A DNA stretch of 64,000 bases from Streptomyces africanus (GTDB lineage Bacteria > Actinomycetota > Actinomycetes > Streptomycetales > Streptomycetaceae): positions 49,838 to 113,837 of the forward strand of contig NZ_MUKA01000001.1 in assembly GCF_002150735.1 (NCBI RefSeq), given 5' to 3'. This document shows, in pieces, positions 42,395 through 50,839 of the stretch (positions are counted from its first letter, which is position 1; each line of letters begins with the position of its first letter). The notes under the pieces are model-generated. The model was not told where the DNA came from and searched no databases. It worked only from the letters and a program-made list of their open reading frames with translations. A program made the position numbers and the translations under genes.

Positions 42395-44812
42395 TCACTC
42401 GCCCGGGTGGGAGAGCTCGATGTCGTGGCTCTCCACACCCGAGCCGCGCACCGTCAGGCGGGTGGCCTTCGGCGGGTAGCCGGCCGCCGTGACCGTGTAC
42501 TCGCCGCCGTCCAGGTCGGTGAAGGCGTAGCCGCCGTCCTCGCCGGTGGTCGCGGTGGCCACCACGTTGCCGGCCACGTCGACGAGCGTGACCCGCGTGT
42601 CGTTCAGCGGCCGGCCCGCGGCCTGGACCACGCCCTGCACCTGCAGGCCGGAGAACAGTTCGACCTCGGTCCTGGTGACGCCCCGCGCGGCGATCTCGAC
42701 GGGCAGCGCGACCGGCCGGTGGCCGGCCGCGGTCACGGCGAGGGTCAGCGGGCCGGGCACCAGCTCGGAGAAGCCGAACGTGCCGTCCGAGTCGGTCAGT
42801 CCGGCGGCGAGCACGTCGCCGCGCACGTCGGCCGCGACCACCATGGCGCCGGCGACCGGCTCCTTGCGGGCCGCCGACCTGACCGTGCCGGCCAGGCCGC
42901 TGGTGCCGGAGAGCAGGATGTCGTACGAGACCGGCTCCTCGCCGACCACCACCGTGGAAGCCTGTGGCTGGTAGCCCTCGGCGGAGGCGATGAGCACGTA
43001 GTTTCCCGCGCCCGGCGCGTCCACCGTGTACGAACCGTCCGGGCGGGCCACCACGCGGCCCTCCTGCCGCCCGCCCAGCGAGATCAGGGTGACGGACGCA
43101 CGCGGTACGGGTGCCGACTCGGCGCCGATGACGTGGCCGCTGACCGGGATGCCGCCGGAGGACCGGACCGCGGCAGCGGCCGGGCCCGGCACGATCTCGT
43201 CGCTCTCCGTGCCCTCGTCCGTCTCGTCGGCCTCGTCCGTCTCCTCCTCCCGGCCTCGGAGGCCGAACGCCGCGAGGACTGCGCCCACGAGGGCGAGGAA
43301 GCCGGTCACCAGGACGGCGGTGTGGACGCCGTTCATGAAGGCGCTGTGGCTGCCCTCCACCACGGCCGCCCTGAGCTGCGCCGGCATCGCGTCGGAGACC
43401 GGGGCGACGCCCATCGCGACCGCGTCCTTCGCCTCCTCGAAGCGAGCGGCTGCCGAGTGGGGCACACCGGCGTCGGTCAGTGAGCCGGCGAGGGTGGAGC
43501 CGACGCGGCTGCTGATGAGGGAGACGAGCACCGATGTGCCGAGCGCCCCGCCGACCTGCAGCGAGGTCGCCTGGAGACCGCCCGCGATGCCACCGTCCTC
43601 GACGGGGGCGTTGCCGACGATCGCGTCGGAGGACGCGGACATCACGATGCCGACGCCGAGCCCGAGCGCGACGAACGAAGGCCACAGGGTGTGGTACGAC
43701 GAGTCGTCGCTCCACGCGAGCATCGTGAACGTGGCGCCGGCCTGGAGCACCATCCCGAGCGGCATGGTCAGGCGCGCGCCGAACTTCTCGGTGAGCTTCG
43801 CGCCGAGCGGCGAGGCCACCATGGAGGCGAGGCTGAGCGGCAGGGTGCGCACACCGGACTCGACGGGCGTGAAGCCGCGCACGTTCTGCAGGTACAGCAT
43901 CACGAAGAAGATCACACCGAGCAGGACGAAGAAGTTCAGCGCGGTGACGAGCGTACCGATGGTCAGGGCCGGGTTGCGGAACAGCCGCATGGGCAGGAGC
44001 GGGTGCGTGACGCGGGTCTCGTACCAGCCGAAGAGGGCCAGGACGACGACGCCGCCGACGATCGCGCCGAGCGTGCCGGCCGAAGTCCAGCCCCACGTCT
44101 CGCCCTTGACGACACCGAAGACGACGGCGAGCAGTCCGAGCGCGAGCAGCACGACGCCGGGCACGTCGAACTTCTCGCTCGCGGCGGCCTCGTTCCTGGA
44201 CTGCGGCAGCACCACGAGGCCGAAGACGAGGGCGATGACGCCGATGGGGGCGTTGATGTAGAAGACCGACTCCCAGTTGACGTGCTCGACGAGCAGTCCG
44301 CCGACGATCGGGCCGAGCGCGGTGGAGACGGACGAGATCATCGCCCAGATTCCGACCGCCATGCCGAACTTCTTCGGCGGGAACACGGCACGCAGCAACG
44401 CGAGGGTGTTGGGCATGAGCATCGCACCGAAGAGGCCCTGTACGGCCCGGAAGGCGATGACGCCCTCGATCGAGCCGACGAGGCCGATCGCGACGGACGC
44501 GGCGGTGAATCCGACGACGCCCACGAGGTAGACCGTACGGCGCCCGAGGCGGTCGCCGAGCTTGCCGCCGAGGATCAGGGCGGCGGCGAGGGCGAGCAGG
44601 TAGGAGTTGGTGACCCACTGCAGTTCGGCCGTGGAGGCGTTCAGGTCACGGGCGATCTCGGCGTTGGCGATCGAGACGACGGAGCCGTCGAGGCCGACCA
44701 TGAACAGGCCGAACGCGACGGCGACCAGCGTCAGCCAGGGGTTGGCGCGACGACCGCGGGGGAGGGGGTCGGCAACGGGAGTGGGCGCTGTGGAAACAGC
44801 GGTGACAGACAT
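42395..44812 (-). CDS. DHA2-type MFS exporter with three beta-sandwich-like repeats
   Basis: An 805-residue fusion. Residues 1-520 form a 14-segment DHA2 (EmrB/QacA) drug exporter with motif A GGKLGDRLGRRTVYLVG and motif C MISSVSTALGPIVGGLL. Residues 521-540 are a very acidic linker (REEETDEADETDEGTESDE). Residues 555-805 hold three carboxypeptidase-regulatory-like/CnaB-like repeats, each with a PVSGxV / GSYTVDA-type / AxGYxP pattern (VSGHVIGAESAPVPRASVTL, LAGTVRSAARKEPVAGAMVV, VQGVVQAAGRPLNDTRVTLV). With 14 segments both ends face the cytoplasm, so the tail could be an internal regulatory or interaction module. ATG 44812 has GAGGA upstream. The MarR gene just upstream probably represses it. 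Confidence 0.82.
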   Translation of the reverse strand: MSVTAVSTAPTPVADPLPRGRRANPWLTLVAVAFGLFMVGLDGSVVSIANAEIARDLNASTAELQWVTNSYLLALAAALILGGKLGDRLGRRTVYLVGVVGFTAASVAIGLVGSIEGVIAFRAVQGLFGAMLMPNTLALLRAVFPPKKFGMAVGIWAMISSVSTALGPIVGGLLVEHVNWESVFYINAPIGVIALVFGLVVLPQSRNEAAASEKFDVPGVVLLALGLLAVVFGVVKGETWGWTSAGTLGAIVGGVVVLALFGWYETRVTHPLLPMRLFRNPALTIGTLVTALNFFVLLGVIFFVMLYLQNVRGFTPVESGVRTLPLSLASMVASPLGAKLTEKFGARLTMPLGMVLQAGATFTMLAWSDDSSYHTLWPSFVALGLGVGIVMSASSDAIVGNAPVEDGGIAGGLQATSLQVGGALGTSVLVSLISSRVGSTLAGSLTDAGVPHSAAARFEEAKDAVAMGVAPVSDAMPAQLRAAVVEGSHSAFMNGVHTAVLVTGFLALVGAVLAAFGLRGREEETDEADETDEGTESDEIVPGPAAAAVRSSGGIPVSGHVIGAESAPVPRASVTLISLGGRQEGRVVARPDGSYTVDAPGAGNYVLIASAEGYQPQASTVVVGEEPVSYDILLSGTSGLAGTVRSAARKEPVAGAMVVAADVRGDVLAAGLTDSDGTFGFSELVPGPLTLAVTAAGHRPVALPVEIAARGVTRTEVELFSGLQVQGVVQAAGRPLNDTRVTLVDVAGNVVATATTGEDGGYAFTDLDGGEYTVTAAGYPPKATRLTVRGSGVESHDIELSHPGE

Positions 44813-44950
44813 GGGTGAGCTGTCCTCGGGACGTGCGGCGCGCGGCTGGGGCGCGTGGACATGGGGGGGGGAGAGCTGTGAAGGGGCGCAGCACGCCCGG
44901 CCCCGCCGCGGCAGCGGCAAGGGCAGCGGGCGTACGACGAGCCGGACCGG

Positions 44951-45430
44951 TCAGGCGGAGTGGTCGCGCAGGTGCCGGGTGAGAGCTTCCAGGGCGCCGA
45001 GCGCCGAGCCGAGGGCGTCGCGGTCACCGTCGGTGAGGGTACGCAGCGCCGACGCGAGCTGCGTCGCCGCGATGTTCTCCACCTCGCCGATACGCTGCCG
45101 CGACTTGGCGGTGACGCGCAGGTGCGCCACACGCTTGTCGGTGTCGTCCCGATGCCGCTCCAGCAGGCCCGCTTCGGTGAGGCGGGTGACCAGGGCGCTG
45201 ACGTTGTTCGGCATCATCCGCAGCGCCTCGGACGCCTGGTGGACGGTCGCGCCGTCGTGCTCGGCGACGTACTGAAGCAGGGCCAACTGCCGCTCGGGGA
45301 GCGCGGGATAGGGCAGTTCCCGGTCGATGCCCTGTTTGACGTACCGGTTCAGCGCGGGCAGGCACGCCACGAGGCCCGCGGCCACATGGTCGACGCCCTG
45401 GCTCATGCGAGCCTCACTGATTCCGGTCAC
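44951..45430 (-). CDS. MarR-family transcriptional repressor
   Basis: A 159-residue MarR protein: LALLQYVAEHDGATVHQASE, ALRMMPNNVSALVTRLTEAG, LLERHRDDTDKRVAHLRVT, a standard winged helix with wing DDTDKR. It is transcribed in the same direction as the MFS exporter 140 bp downstream. A TATGT-N2-ACATA palindrome is present just upstream of its start. Auto-repression and control of the exporter is the usual arrangement. Confidence 0.87.
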   Translation of the reverse strand: MTGISEARMSQGVDHVAAGLVACLPALNRYVKQGIDRELPYPALPERQLALLQYVAEHDGATVHQASEALRMMPNNVSALVTRLTEAGLLERHRDDTDKRVAHLRVTAKSRQRIGEVENIAATQLASALRTLTDGDRDALGSALGALEALTRHLRDHSA

Positions 45431-45458
45431 ACCGGCAAGGTACCTATGACGAGAAACC

Positions 45459-45470
45459 TATGTCAACATA
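45459..45470. promoter_or_regulatory. MarR operator candidate
   Basis: TATGTCAACATA, a perfect TATGT/ACATA inverted repeat spaced by CA, 29 bp upstream of the MarR start. An A/T-rich palindrome of this size is typical of MarR sites. Confidence 0.6.
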
Positions 45471-45503
45471 CTGAATGTGGGAACCGGCAGGCGCGCCCGG
45501 CGT

Positions 45504-46364
45504 TCAGGCGTCGTAGGTGTGGAAGCCCCGGCCGCTCTTGCGGCCGAGGTGGCCCGCGGCGACCATGCGGCGCAGGAGGGCGGGCGGTGCGTACAGCGGC
45601 TCCTTGAACTCCTCGTACATCGACTCGGCCACGGCCTGGGCGGTGTCGAGGCCGATGAGGTCGAGCAGCCGCAACGGCCCCATGGGGTGGGCGCATCCGA
45701 GTTCCATGCCCCGGTCGATGTCCTCCGGCTGCGCGGAGCCCGACTCCACCATCCGTACCGCGCTGAGCAGGTAGGGCACGAGGAGGGCGTTGACGACGAA
45801 GCCGGAGCGGTCGGGCGCCTGGATGGCCTGTTTGCCCAGCTGCTCGGCGAAGCCGCGGGTGCGCCGCACGGTGTCCGCGCTGGTGGTGAGGGCGGGAATG
45901 AGCTCCACCAGCTGCTGCACGGGCACGGGGTTGAAGAAGTGCATGCCGATGACCTGCGCGGGCCGCTCGGTGACCACGGCGAGATCGACGACGGGGATCG
46001 AGGAGGTGTTGGTGGCCAGGACCGCCGCGGGGTCTTCGACCGCCTTGTCCAGGGTGCGCAGGACGTCCGTCTTGATGTCACGGTTCTCGGCGACCGCCTC
46101 GACGACGAACTGGCGGTCGGCCATGTCGCTGAGGTCGTGGGTGAAGGACAGCCCGGCGAGGGCCTGGTCCCGCTGCTCCTCGCTGAGCTTGCCACGCCGT
46201 ACGCCTCGGTCGAGCGAGGCGGTGAGCCGGCGGCGGCCTGCGTCGAGCGCGTCCGGCGTGGCCTCGGCGACGCGGACGTCGATGCCGCTGCGGGCCGCGA
46301 CTTCGGCGATGCCGGAGCCCATGAGGCCGCATCCGACCACGCCGAGACGAGTAACGGGATCCAT
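45504..46364 (-). CDS. 3-hydroxybutyryl-CoA dehydrogenase family protein
   Basis: A 286-residue NAD(P)-dependent 3-hydroxyacyl-CoA dehydrogenase. It has the Rossmann motif GVVGCGLMGSGIAEVAARSG, the IGMHFFNPVPVQQLVELIPA block (His catalytic), GFVVNALLVPYLLSAVRMVE and AHPMGPLRLLDLIGLDTA. It lies 57 bp downstream of icmF on the same strand, so it is probably cotranscribed and works in branched-chain or butyryl-CoA metabolism. It converts (S)-3-hydroxyacyl-CoA to acetoacetyl-CoA or the reverse. The ribosome binding site is GAGAGG (CAGAGAGGACCTCAC), fair spacing. Confidence 0.85.
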   Translation of the reverse strand: MDPVTRLGVVGCGLMGSGIAEVAARSGIDVRVAEATPDALDAGRRRLTASLDRGVRRGKLSEEQRDQALAGLSFTHDLSDMADRQFVVEAVAENRDIKTDVLRTLDKAVEDPAAVLATNTSSIPVVDLAVVTERPAQVIGMHFFNPVPVQQLVELIPALTTSADTVRRTRGFAEQLGKQAIQAPDRSGFVVNALLVPYLLSAVRMVESGSAQPEDIDRGMELGCAHPMGPLRLLDLIGLDTAQAVAESMYEEFKEPLYAPPALLRRMVAAGHLGRKSGRGFHTYDA

Positions 46365-46420
46365 GTGAGGTCCTCTCTGCTGAGTCGCTGCGGGGTGGTT
46401 TCGGGGGTTACGGGGCTGGG

Positions 46421-49400
46421 TCAGACGTTGCGGCGGTACTGGCCGCCCACCTCGAAGAAGGCCTCGGTGATCTGCTGGAGCGAGCAGACCCGGGTGGCGT
46501 CCATGAGGACGGCGAAGACGTTGTCGCCGCTCGTCGCCGCGTGCTTGAGCGCGGCCAGGGCGTCAAGGGCCTGGTCGCGGTGGCCGGTGTGGAAGTCCCG
46601 CACGCGCTCCAGCTGGGACTGCTTCTCCTCCTCGGTGGCCCGGGCGAGTTCCAGCTCCTGAGGCCGGCTGTCGCCGCCGGGGCGGAGGAAGGTGTTGACG
46701 CCGATGATGGGCAGGGTGCCGTCGTGCTTGCGCTGCTCGTACAGCATCGACTCGTCCTGGATGCGGCCCCGCTGGTAGCCGGTCTCCATCGCACCCAGGA
46801 CGCCGCCGCGCTCGCTGATCCGCTCGAACTCCTGGAGGACGGCCTCCTCCACCAGGTCGGTGAGTTCGTCGATGATGAACGATCCCTGGAGGGGGTTCTC
46901 GTTCATCGCCAGGCCCCACTCGCGGTTGATGACGAGCTGGATCGCCAGCGCCCGCCGCACCGACTCCTCGGACGGGGTGGTGACGGCCTCGTCGTAGGCG
47001 TTGGTGTGGAGCGAGTTCGCGTTGTCGTAGATGGCCGTGAGGGCCTGGAGGGTGGTGCGGATGTCGTTGAAGTCCATCTCCTGGGCGTGCAGGGAGCGTC
47101 CGGAGGTCTGGACGTGGTACTTCAGCTTCTGGCTGCGCTCGTTCGCGCCGTACTTCTCCTTCATCGCGACGGCCCAGATGCGGCGGGCGACCCGGCCGAG
47201 GACGGAGTACTCGGGGTCCATGCCGTTGGAGAAGAAGAACGACAGGTTCGGGGCGAAGTCGTCGATGTGCATGCCCCGGGCGAGGTAGGCCTCGACGTAG
47301 GTGAAGCCGTTGGCCAGGGTGAAGGCGAGCTGGCTGATGGGGTTCGCCCCGGCTTCGGCGATGTGGTAGCCGGAGATGGACACGGAGTAGAAGTTGCGGA
47401 CCTTGTGGGCGATGAACCACTCCTGGATGTCGGCCATCATCCGCAGCGAGAACTCGGTGGAGAACAGGCAGGTGTTCTGCCCCTGGTCCTCCTTGAGGAT
47501 GTCGGCCTGCACGGTCCCGCGCACGCTCGCGAGCGCGTGGGCCCGCAGCTCGGCCGCCTCCTCGGGCGACGGGTCACGGCCCTCGGCGGCTCGGAACTTC
47601 TCCGTCTGCTGGTCCATCGCGGTGTTGAGGAAGAACGCCAGGATCGTCGGCGCGGGGCCGTTGATGGTCATGGAGACCGAGGTCGTGGGCGCTGTCAGGT
47701 CGAAGCCGTCGTAGAGGGCCTTCATGTCCGCGAGCGTGGCCACCGACACCCCGGACGTGCCGACCTTGCCGTAGATGTCGGGGCGTTCGTCCGGGTCGCG
47801 GCCGTAGAGCGTGACCGAGTCGAAGGCGGTGGACAGGCGGGTGGCCGGCTGGCCCTCGGAGAGCAGCTTGAAGCGCCGGTTCGTGCGGAACGGATCGCCC
47901 TCCCCGGCGAACATCCGCGCCGGGTCCTCGCCGTCGCGCTTGAAGGGGAACACCCCGGCTGTGAAGGGGAAGTAGCCCGGCAGGTTCTCCCCGCGCCAGA
48001 ACCGCACCAGCTCCCCGTGGTCGGTGAAGCGGGGCAGGGCGACGCGCGGGACCTTGTTGCCGGACAGGGACTCGCGGGTCAGCTTGGTGCGGATCTCCCT
48101 GTCCCGGACCTTCACCACCTGCTCGTCGCCGGAGTAGGAGGCGATGACGGCCGGCCAGTTCCCGATCTGCTCCGCGATCCGGTGCGGGAGCTGCTTGCGG
48201 GCGTCGTCGAGGAGCGACTGCACGTTCGCCGCGTCGGAGCCCGCCTCGACGAGCGCGTCCCTGACCGCCTCCAGGTGCTGCACCCTCCTGGCTGCGTCCA
48301 CCAGGCGCTCGGTCTCGGCGTGGTACGCGCGGACCGTGTCGGTGATCTCGGCGAGGTAGCGCACCCGGGCGGCGGGGACCACCTGCCGGATGCCGGAGGA
48401 GTGGCGTACCCCGACCGGCGCCAGCGCGCCCTCGGACAGCGGCAGGCCCTTCTCGGCCAGGCCCGTCTTCAGGTGCTGGTAGAGCGCCGTGACACCGTCG
48501 TCGTTGAACGTCGCCGCCGACGTGCCGAACACCGGCATGTCCTCGGGCCGCATGCCGAACGCCTCACGGTTGCGGACCAGTTGGCGGCCCACGTCGCGCA
48601 GCGCGTCCTGCGCGCCGCGCCGCTCGAACTTGTTGATCGCCACCACGTCGGCGAAGTCGAGCATGTCGATCTTCTCCAGCTGCGAGGCGGCACCGAACTC
48701 CGGTGTCATCACATACAGCGAGGTGTCGACGAACGGCACGATCGCCGCGTCGCCCTGGCCGATGCCCGGCGTCTCCACGATGACCAGGTCGAACCCGGCG
48801 GCCTTGGCCACGTCGATGACGTCGGACAGGTGCTCGGGCAGCTCGCGACTGCCACGGGTGGCCAGGCTGCGGAAGAAGACCCGGTTCCCGTCCAGGGAGT
48901 TCATCCGGATCCGGTCTCCGAGCAGTGCCCCGCCACCGCGGCGGCGGGTCGGGTCGACCGCTATCACGGCGATGCGCAGCTTGTCCTGCTGGTCGAGGCG
49001 GAGGCGGCGCACCAGCTCGTCCGTCAGTGACGACTTGCCCGAGCCGCCCGTGCCGGTGATGCCCAGCACCGGCACGACCCGTGCCGCGGCGGCGGCACGC
49101 AGCCGCTCCAGGAGATCCGGGGGCAGCTTGCCCAGTTCCGCGCCGGTGATGGCGCGGGCGATCGCGAACCGGTCGCCCGCCAGCAGGGCGGCGGCGTCGG
49201 CCGGCTTGCCGTCCCAGAGGTCGAAGTCGCAGTCCTTCACGACCGAGTTGACCATCCCGGCCAGGCCCATCCGCTGCCCGTCCTCGGGGGAGAAGATGGT
49301 CACCCCGCTGTCACGCAGCCGGGCGATCTCCTCGGGCACGATGACGCCGCCTCCGCCGCCCACCACACGGATGTGGTCGGCTCCCGCCGCGCGCAGCGAC

Positions 49401-49648
49401 TCGACCAGGTACTCGAAGTACTCCACGTGCCCGCCCTGGTACGACGAGACGGCGACTCCGTGGGCGTCTTCCTCCAGAGCGGCGTCGACGACCTCCCGCA
49501 CCGACCGGTTGTGTCCGAGGTGGATCACCTCGGCGCCCTGGGACTGGAAGATGCGGCGCATGATGTTGATCGACGCGTCGTGCCCGTCGAACAGAGCCGA
49601 AGCCGTGACCAGGCGGACAGGGTGCACGGGCCGGTGCAGATCGCTCAT
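46421..49648 (-). CDS. icmF: Fused isobutyryl-CoA mutase (IcmF)
   Basis: A 1075-residue adenosylcobalamin-dependent mutase. The N-terminal B12 domain contains FDGHDASINIMRRIF (DxH motif region) and GHNRSVREVVDAALEEDAHG (about residues 18-140). A G-protein chaperone domain (about 190-400) has Walker A GITGTGGSGKSSLTDEL and VAINKFERRGA. The C-terminal catalytic TIM barrel (about 540-1060) has GKVGTSGVSVATLADMKALY and SVSISGYHIAEAGANPISQL. It interconverts isobutyryl-CoA and n-butyryl-CoA (and perhaps pivalyl-CoA). ATG 49648 follows GGAAGG. An 18-bp perfect palindrome lies 46 bp upstream. Confidence 0.92.
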   Translation of the reverse strand: MSDLHRPVHPVRLVTASALFDGHDASINIMRRIFQSQGAEVIHLGHNRSVREVVDAALEEDAHGVAVSSYQGGHVEYFEYLVESLRAAGADHIRVVGGGGGVIVPEEIARLRDSGVTIFSPEDGQRMGLAGMVNSVVKDCDFDLWDGKPADAAALLAGDRFAIARAITGAELGKLPPDLLERLRAAAAARVVPVLGITGTGGSGKSSLTDELVRRLRLDQQDKLRIAVIAVDPTRRRGGGALLGDRIRMNSLDGNRVFFRSLATRGSRELPEHLSDVIDVAKAAGFDLVIVETPGIGQGDAAIVPFVDTSLYVMTPEFGAASQLEKIDMLDFADVVAINKFERRGAQDALRDVGRQLVRNREAFGMRPEDMPVFGTSAATFNDDGVTALYQHLKTGLAEKGLPLSEGALAPVGVRHSSGIRQVVPAARVRYLAEITDTVRAYHAETERLVDAARRVQHLEAVRDALVEAGSDAANVQSLLDDARKQLPHRIAEQIGNWPAVIASYSGDEQVVKVRDREIRTKLTRESLSGNKVPRVALPRFTDHGELVRFWRGENLPGYFPFTAGVFPFKRDGEDPARMFAGEGDPFRTNRRFKLLSEGQPATRLSTAFDSVTLYGRDPDERPDIYGKVGTSGVSVATLADMKALYDGFDLTAPTTSVSMTINGPAPTILAFFLNTAMDQQTEKFRAAEGRDPSPEEAAELRAHALASVRGTVQADILKEDQGQNTCLFSTEFSLRMMADIQEWFIAHKVRNFYSVSISGYHIAEAGANPISQLAFTLANGFTYVEAYLARGMHIDDFAPNLSFFFSNGMDPEYSVLGRVARRIWAVAMKEKYGANERSQKLKYHVQTSGRSLHAQEMDFNDIRTTLQALTAIYDNANSLHTNAYDEAVTTPSEESVRRALAIQLVINREWGLAMNENPLQGSFIIDELTDLVEEAVLQEFERISERGGVLGAMETGYQRGRIQDESMLYEQRKHDGTLPIIGVNTFLRPGGDSRPQELELARATEEEKQSQLERVRDFHTGHRDQALDALAALKHAATSGDNVFAVLMDATRVCSLQQITEAFFEVGGQYRRNV

Positions 49649-49693
49649 GGGGGGCCTTCCCGGACGGGGCGGGGGTACTGCCGACAGAAGAGA

Positions 49694-49711
49694 TACTAGG
49701 ACGTCCTAGTA
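49694..49711. promoter_or_regulatory. 18-bp perfect palindrome upstream of icmF
   Basis: TACTAGGACGTCCTAGTA is a fully symmetrical palindrome between icmF and the SRPBCC gene on the other strand. It resembles the A/T-capped operator of TetR-family acyl-CoA-mutase regulators. The regulator gene is not in the window. Confidence 0.75.
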
Positions 49712-49744
49712 AATTGCTGGGGGTGATCGCGGTCACAGACTCAT

Positions 49745-50182
49745 GTGCAACCAAACGTTGCGCGTCACACTTCCGTGGTCTTCGAGGTCGTCAGCCGGCC
49801 GGAGCACATGCGGGAGTGGTGGCCGGACGATGCCCGGTTCGAGTCCGCCGCAGGGGCGCCCGGTGAGCTCTTCTGGCGGGACGGGACGACCGGCGAGACG
49901 ATGACCGTCGCGCTCACCGTCGTCGAGGTCGATCCGCCGTCGCGGTTCTCGTTCAGGTGGTGCTACACCGACGCCGGACGGGGCGGGGACTCGTTGCTGG
50001 TCACCTTCGACCTGGCGCCGACGGAGCAGGGGACCCGGGTGCGGATGACCGAGACCGGGTTCCGCGAGATGGGCTGGGAGATCGCCGTACTCGAGGAGCA
50101 CTACCGCGATCACGCGACCGCGTGGGACCACTACATCCCCCGGCTGGGCGCGTACATCGCGCGGCTGGTGTCGGCCTCGTGA
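49745..50182 (+). CDS. SRPBCC (AHSA1-like) protein
   Basis: A 145-residue START/AHSA1-like domain: SVVFEVVSRPEHMREWWPDD at the N-terminus, DPPSRFSFRWCYTDAG, and VRMTETGFREMGWEIAVLEE at the C-terminus. The N-terminus is shorter than usual (family members start about 10 residues earlier), and GTG 49745 has no clear ribosome binding site, so the start is uncertain. Its stop overlaps the ArsR gene start (GTGA). The pair of ArsR regulator plus AHSA1 protein is a common stress module; the substrate or ligand is unknown. Confidence 0.75.
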   Translation: MQPNVARHTSVVFEVVSRPEHMREWWPDDARFESAAGAPGELFWRDGTTGETMTVALTVVEVDPPSRFSFRWCYTDAGRGGDSLLVTFDLAPTEQGTRVRMTETGFREMGWEIAVLEEHYRDHATAWDHYIPRLGAYIARLVSAS

Positions 50183-50529
50183 GCACGTCGGTCGACGACG
50201 AGCTGTGGTCGGCGATAGGTGACCCCACCCGGCGCACGCTGATCGACCTGCTCCTCGCGTCCGGAGCCGGAACGGCCACCTCGCTCAGTGCGGACCTGCC
50301 CCTCACCCGGCAGGCCGTGTCCAAACACCTCGCCGTCCTCGACCGGGTCGGGCTGGTCCGTGCCGAACCGGCCGGCCGCGAGCGGCGCTACCGGGGCGAC
50401 GCGGCGCAACTCGCCCGAGCGGCCGCACAACTGGCCGCGGTCGGCACGTCCTGGGACGCCCGGCTGCGCCGGATCAAGCACATCGCGGAGGCGATCGAAC
50501 GCCGCCGCGACCACACCGAAGGAGCATGA
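50179..50529 (+). CDS. ArsR-family HTH regulator
   Basis: A 116-residue ArsR protein: ELWSAIGDPTRRTLIDLLLA, TATSLSADLPLTRQAVSKHL, AVLDRVGLVRAEPAGRERRY, a winged HTH without obvious metal Cys pairs. GTG 50179 overlaps the SRPBCC stop. It also overlaps (by 4 bp) the start of a damaged SRPBCC gene. The standard organisation is ArsR plus one or two SRPBCC genes under self-control. Confidence 0.85.
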   Translation: MSTSVDDELWSAIGDPTRRTLIDLLLASGAGTATSLSADLPLTRQAVSKHLAVLDRVGLVRAEPAGRERRYRGDAAQLARAAAQLAAVGTSWDARLRRIKHIAEAIERRRDHTEGA

Positions 50530-50839
50530 AGATGGCCGACATCCTGCATCGCAGGGCTTCGACATGGAGATCCTCGAACTCGACCCCGTCGGCCGGGTGC
50601 GGTGGCGTGTCACGGGCGGCCCCGCGGAGTGGATCGGGACCGAGATCGACTGGAACCTCAGCCGGCGCGACGCGTACACGATCGTCCTGTTCAAACACGA
50701 GGGCTGGCGTGAGCCGGTCGAGTTCGTGCATCACTGCAGCACGAAGTGGGCGACCTTCCTGATGAGCCTCAAGGACTTCGTGGAGACCGGACACGGCAGG
50801 CCGGCACCCGACGACGTCCGGATCAGCGACTGGCACTAG
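50526..50839 (+). pseudogene. SRPBCC gene with internal deletion
   Basis: The start MADILHR (ATG near 50532, after GAAGGAGC) is immediately followed, one frame off, by the family's C-terminal half GFDMEILELDPVGRVRWRVT, WIGTEIDWNLSRRDAYTIVL and FVETGHGRPAPDDVRISDWH, stopping at 50839. Roughly 50-60 codons of the N-terminal half are missing. The junction is near 50550 and out of frame, so the product is dead. It belongs to the ArsR/SRPBCC cluster and ends in overlap with the opposing gene. Confidence 0.7.

Noticed and set aside
42168..44618. An 816-codon frame overlapping the MFS gene in another phase on the same strand
   Set aside because: Its residues are an Arg-rich frame-shadow, whereas the other phase gives a clean 14-segment transporter.
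46541..49030. An 829-codon open frame on the plus strand
   Set aside because: It is antisense to icmF, whose domains and motifs are clear on the other strand.
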